Positions 7,901 to 10,086 of a stretch of DNA of 10,086 bases are shown piece by piece. The notes under the pieces are model-generated. The model saw nothing but the letters and a program-made list of their open reading frames with translations, ran no database searches and had not been told where the DNA came from. Source of the stretch: Brachionus koreanus (lineage: Eukaryota; Rotifera; Eurotatoria; Ploima; Brachionidae). The stretch spans positions 1,555,058-1,565,143 of the forward strand of contig PJRA01000473.1 in the NCBI GenBank assembly GCA_016987375.1, given 5' to 3'. The first letter of the stretch is position 1. The number at the start of each line of letters is the position of its first letter. A program made the position numbers and the translations under genes.

Positions 7901-9288
7901 AAATCTAATTAATTTTTGAAGGATATTTGAATCTTTGAATAAAAGAATATTCTCCGTCAGATAAAAAATCTTGTATACATTCAAAAGTAATTTAAATATA
8001 TTGTTTAAAAAATAGACAAAATTTCATATTCTTTTGGAAATTTTTCATTAAATTTAAAATTACACATTTAGCATTTTTAATTTAGTATCTGATCGACAAA
8101 AATTGATTTTTTTCTTAAATATTTTTAGTTAAAAATAGTAAGCAGCTTTCTTGGCCTTTTTTTACTTATATTTGTCGATCGATTTAAAAAAAAAAATCTT
8201 TATTTGACATAATATTTTATGCTTAAAATATATTGATCTATAATGACAATTATGAATTACATTTGATATTGAAAGATATATTTATCAATTTTTCAAAGGG
8301 AAAATTCATATGTTGCAACGAATATTTTGGAGATTGGTTTGGAATACAATGGGAATCGATCGAATTTGTTGCCAGACAGGGTTTAGCTTGTGTAATGAAC
8401 ATGGAGTTAGAATCGTTGCTCTCATTCAAACAAACATACTTTGAACCTAGATGCGTTTTGATTTTGACAATGGATAAAAATATACAAATGAAAAGACTAA
8501 TTGATCAAAATTGCAGTGAATCTGAGTCCGAAGTAGCTCTTAATAGAACTGAAATGTATGCAAGTTATAATCAAGAGCATCCAGGTTTTTTTGATGCTGT
8601 TATATCTTCAGATGATTTGGATATCGGATATGAAAATTTGAAAAATTTAGTTTTGAGCTACTTGGGAGTATCAAATTTAGAAACTAAAGATTCAACAGAC
8701 CAATCTATTTTTAACCAAAATCAGTTTTCAGCTGTTCAATCAAGTAGATTTAAAAAAAGTGATGACATAAAAGATCAAATAAATGAAATGCCAAGGACAG
8801 GTAAATAGAAAAAATTAATAATTTTATGTAACTTATATTGCAAAGATTCATTTTTACCATCAAATACAGCTACTGGAAATCGAAGTCAAATGTCTCATTT
8901 AAGCATAACAAGCCTTTCGCAAATTTACAACCAAAATCTACGCTTAAAATTTGGCTCAGCACCAGCCCAACTTTTGACAAAAGGCGAACAGGCTGAACGT
9001 TCTCTTGAGAAACGTGCATCAGCTATCAAAAAACAATTCAATATGAATAACAATGTCAGCGCCAAATCTCAATTAAGCAAGAATATGATCAGTAAACAAG
9101 CTATGCAAGGCACAGTATCTTCATGTTCATGGAACAAATCAAAAGCGCAATCAGTTAATGGAATAGTGGATAAAAATTTGACTAAAACAAATCAAAATGA
9201 GAGTGATGATGATAACGATATTGTGAGTCCATTAAATGAAAAAATACGGATGGCCACCGCAAGCACCACATCGTCTAGTTTATCTTAA
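4911..9288 (+). CDS. LRGUK: LRGUK: leucine-rich repeats plus guanylate-kinase-like domain, nine exons
   Basis: Exons: 4911-4958, 5019-5193, 5261-5443, 5500-5624, 5674-6095, 6148-6267, 6322-6418, 8299-8800, 8870-9288; spliced length 2,091 nt, 696 residues plus stop. All introns are GT/AG and phases match. Residues ~20-310 carry about nine SDS22-type LRRs (LQTLDLSNNKI, LKYLNLAHNLIKKIEGL, LRLLDLSGNLI, LRDLNLISNPI). Residues ~326-540 form a guanylate-kinase fold: P-loop region GPEGSGTS at 334-341, TTKRPKNHEKDKIDYNFIS, GKFI, FEPR and a final SDDLDIGYENL. The tail to 696 is Ser/Asn/Lys-rich and disordered-looking. In mouse, LRGUK1 acts at the basal body and manchette in sperm; a ciliary or sperm role here is inferred. 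Oddities: the P-loop Lys is Thr340, several GMP-binding residues are replaced, and intron 7 is 1,880 bp. The start at 4911 is chosen because the donor at 4959 keeps frame into exon 2; exon 1 is the least certain. Confidence 0.93.
6271..6290. repeat. Perfect 10-bp tandem duplication in LRGUK intron 6
   Basis: AGCTATTGGA occurs twice back to back. The intron (6268-6321) is 54 bp with the duplication and would be 44 bp without it. It is probably a small slippage or duplication event. Confidence 0.7.
7111..7690 (+). pseudogene. Decayed mariner transposase remnant
   Basis: Two signatures of the mariner catalytic core are readable. DNVRPHSVRRT is at 7409-7441 (family consensus DNARPH, carrying the second catalytic Asp). 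PSDYHLFHSMTHFARGRRF is at 7518-7574 (family consensus APSDYHLFRSM, third catalytic Asp at 7524-7526). The two Asp codons are 115 bases apart, about the D34D spacing, but in different frames, so at least one frameshift separates them; stops occur before the first block (TAA 7391) and after the second (TGA near 7603). Upstream, an open stretch 7111-7314 with RRIQDWFKNYL could be the N-terminal helix-turn-helix part; this is weaker. Terminal inverted repeats were not found. It is inactive and sits within an LRGUK intron in the same orientation. Confidence 0.75.
7861..7894. repeat. Perfect 11-bp inverted repeat in LRGUK intron 7
   Basis: Arms TACTTATTCGT (7861-7871) and ACGAATAAGTA (7884-7894) are exact reverse complements around a 12-base loop. 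Outer A/T-rich bases pair partly as well. It could be the core of a small foldback element or an RNA hairpin in the intron. Confidence 0.6.
8091..8180. repeat. 10-bp inverted repeat pair bounding a 90-bp stretch
   Basis: GATCGACAAA at 8091-8100 and TTTGTCGATC at 8171-8180 are exact reverse complements 70 bases apart. Poly(T)/poly(A) tracts follow inside and outside. It could be a very short MITE relic near the 3' end of the long intron, or chance plus A/T bias, though the GTCGATC core is not A/T-driven. Confidence 0.5.
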
Positions 9289-10086
9289 TTTTTTAGACCA
9301 CTTTATTGTACTAATCAAAAATAATAATTTTAAAATAAATAATTATCTAATGAGTTTAAAAATTCAAATGGCTTTTTAAAAAATTATTTAATAATAACAT
9401 ACCACAAAGCATATTTATGTGTCTTAAATCTTTATTAAATAGGTAAATTAAAGAAATCACATAAAATTTATTTAAATTAGACTAACATTTGTTCAAAATA
9501 GTGTAAACAAATATTTAAATTATAAAAATATTTATTAAATCTTTTTATACAGATATTGCAGCTAAATAATTGATTTGGCTTCAGTCCTTTAGACAAACAA
9601 TTTTTACCACTGATATTTAATTTTCACATTTCTTACAAGAAATCCATGAATTTTGGTCATTGTCTAAGTGAAAAAAGCAACTACAGTTAAATCATTTTTA
9701 GCATGTTATTGAATTTTGTAAGAATTAGTTTTACTATGACTAGCATGTGACTTAAATAAGGCTTTTGAACAACTTTTCTAATGCTTTAATCACTTACTTT
9801 TGAATTTTATCTTAATATTAATCAGGTACCGCTTTTTTTAACATTCTAATTACTAAATTGTTATCAGCATTTGGTGTTATCAAATTTTTTGACTCTAAAT
9901 ATTTTTTTATGTACAGCTTTAATAAAAGTTACTACAAATTGAATAACAAAATAATAAATTTATTAAGAAAATATCTAGTTTAAATAGACTGCTAATATTT
10001 TCAAATAACAATTTTAGTACAATCCTGACTAATTTAGTAATAAAAAAATATTTTTATACAATAAAAGAAAACTTTTATATTAAACT
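9289..10086. other. LRGUK 3' region and downstream A/T-rich DNA, no gene seen
   Basis: This is the 3' UTR followed by intergenic DNA. Frames are short and poor in codons other than Lys/Asn/Ile/Phe. A leftward 15-codon open stretch after a good acceptor-like tract (9663-9617) was considered and not accepted. Confidence 0.5.
9334..9339 (+). terminator. Probable LRGUK polyadenylation signal AATAAA
   Basis: This is the first AATAAA after the LRGUK stop, 45 bases downstream. Position supports it; the hexamer alone is weak evidence in such A/T-rich DNA. Confidence 0.5.

Larger units (their letters stand above)
6419..8298 (+). other. Expanded intron 7 of LRGUK (1,880 bp)
   Basis: The donor TTG|GTGAGC at 6419 and acceptor TTTTTCAAAG at 8289-8298 join in phase 0. 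They bring FENDVTL next to GKFICC, where other LRGUK proteins are continuous, so no exon is missing between them. The first ~690 bases hold no gene I can identify; 6738-6765 has an imperfect G/C-rich hairpin (TCCGAGG/CCTCCGA). A decayed mariner lies at 7111-7690, and two inverted repeats lie in the last 450 bases. The other eight introns average about 57 bp, so the expansion is probably due to mobile DNA. Confidence 0.8.

Noticed and set aside
9617..9663. Leftward terminal exon ending WISCKKCEN after a good acceptor tract
   Set aside because: It has only 15 codons, a second frame in the same place is equally open, and no upstream exon was found to 10086.

Overview
The window looks like nuclear DNA from a small, very A+T-rich invertebrate animal (about three quarters A+T by eye). 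Two animal-type genes are split by tiny introns, mostly 47-69 bp, with GT/AG ends. Both encode metazoan proteins: the phosphorylase kinase alpha subunit (PHKA) and LRGUK, a leucine-rich-repeat plus guanylate-kinase protein of ciliated cells and sperm. A rotifer such as Brachionus would fit the base composition, intron size and mariner debris, but the organism is an inference. No bacterial operons, rRNA, tRNA or CRISPR were seen.

Layout. 1-58: possible first exon of a leftward gene that leaves the window. 456-1397: a 942-bp segment bounded by 35-bp inverted repeats (31/35 match), probably a DNA transposon, carrying a leftward basic ORF. 1609-2866 (+): four exons for the last 369 residues of PHKA, ending in a CaaX box; the 5' part is not in the window. 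2867-4910: a 2-kb intergenic stretch with a duplicated ~138-bp repeat, one copy of which is split by a 290-bp inverted-repeat MITE, plus small ORFs of unusual composition. 4911-9288 (+): a nine-exon, 696-codon LRGUK model whose reading frame is kept across all eight introns. Its seventh intron is 1.88 kb, against 49-69 bp for the others, and holds a decayed mariner transposase. 9289-10086: no convincing gene.

How it fits together. The two genes lie head to tail on the same strand about 2 kb apart, and I see no functional link between them. Mobile DNA has shaped the window: one element sits before the truncated end of PHKA, a MITE sits between the genes, and a mariner relic sits inside LRGUK. 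The most informative protein observation is that the guanylate-kinase domain of this LRGUK lacks the P-loop lysine and several GMP-binding residues, so it is predicted to be a non-catalytic pseudo-kinase domain. All gene models are read by eye from splice signals and remembered family patterns; no search was run.
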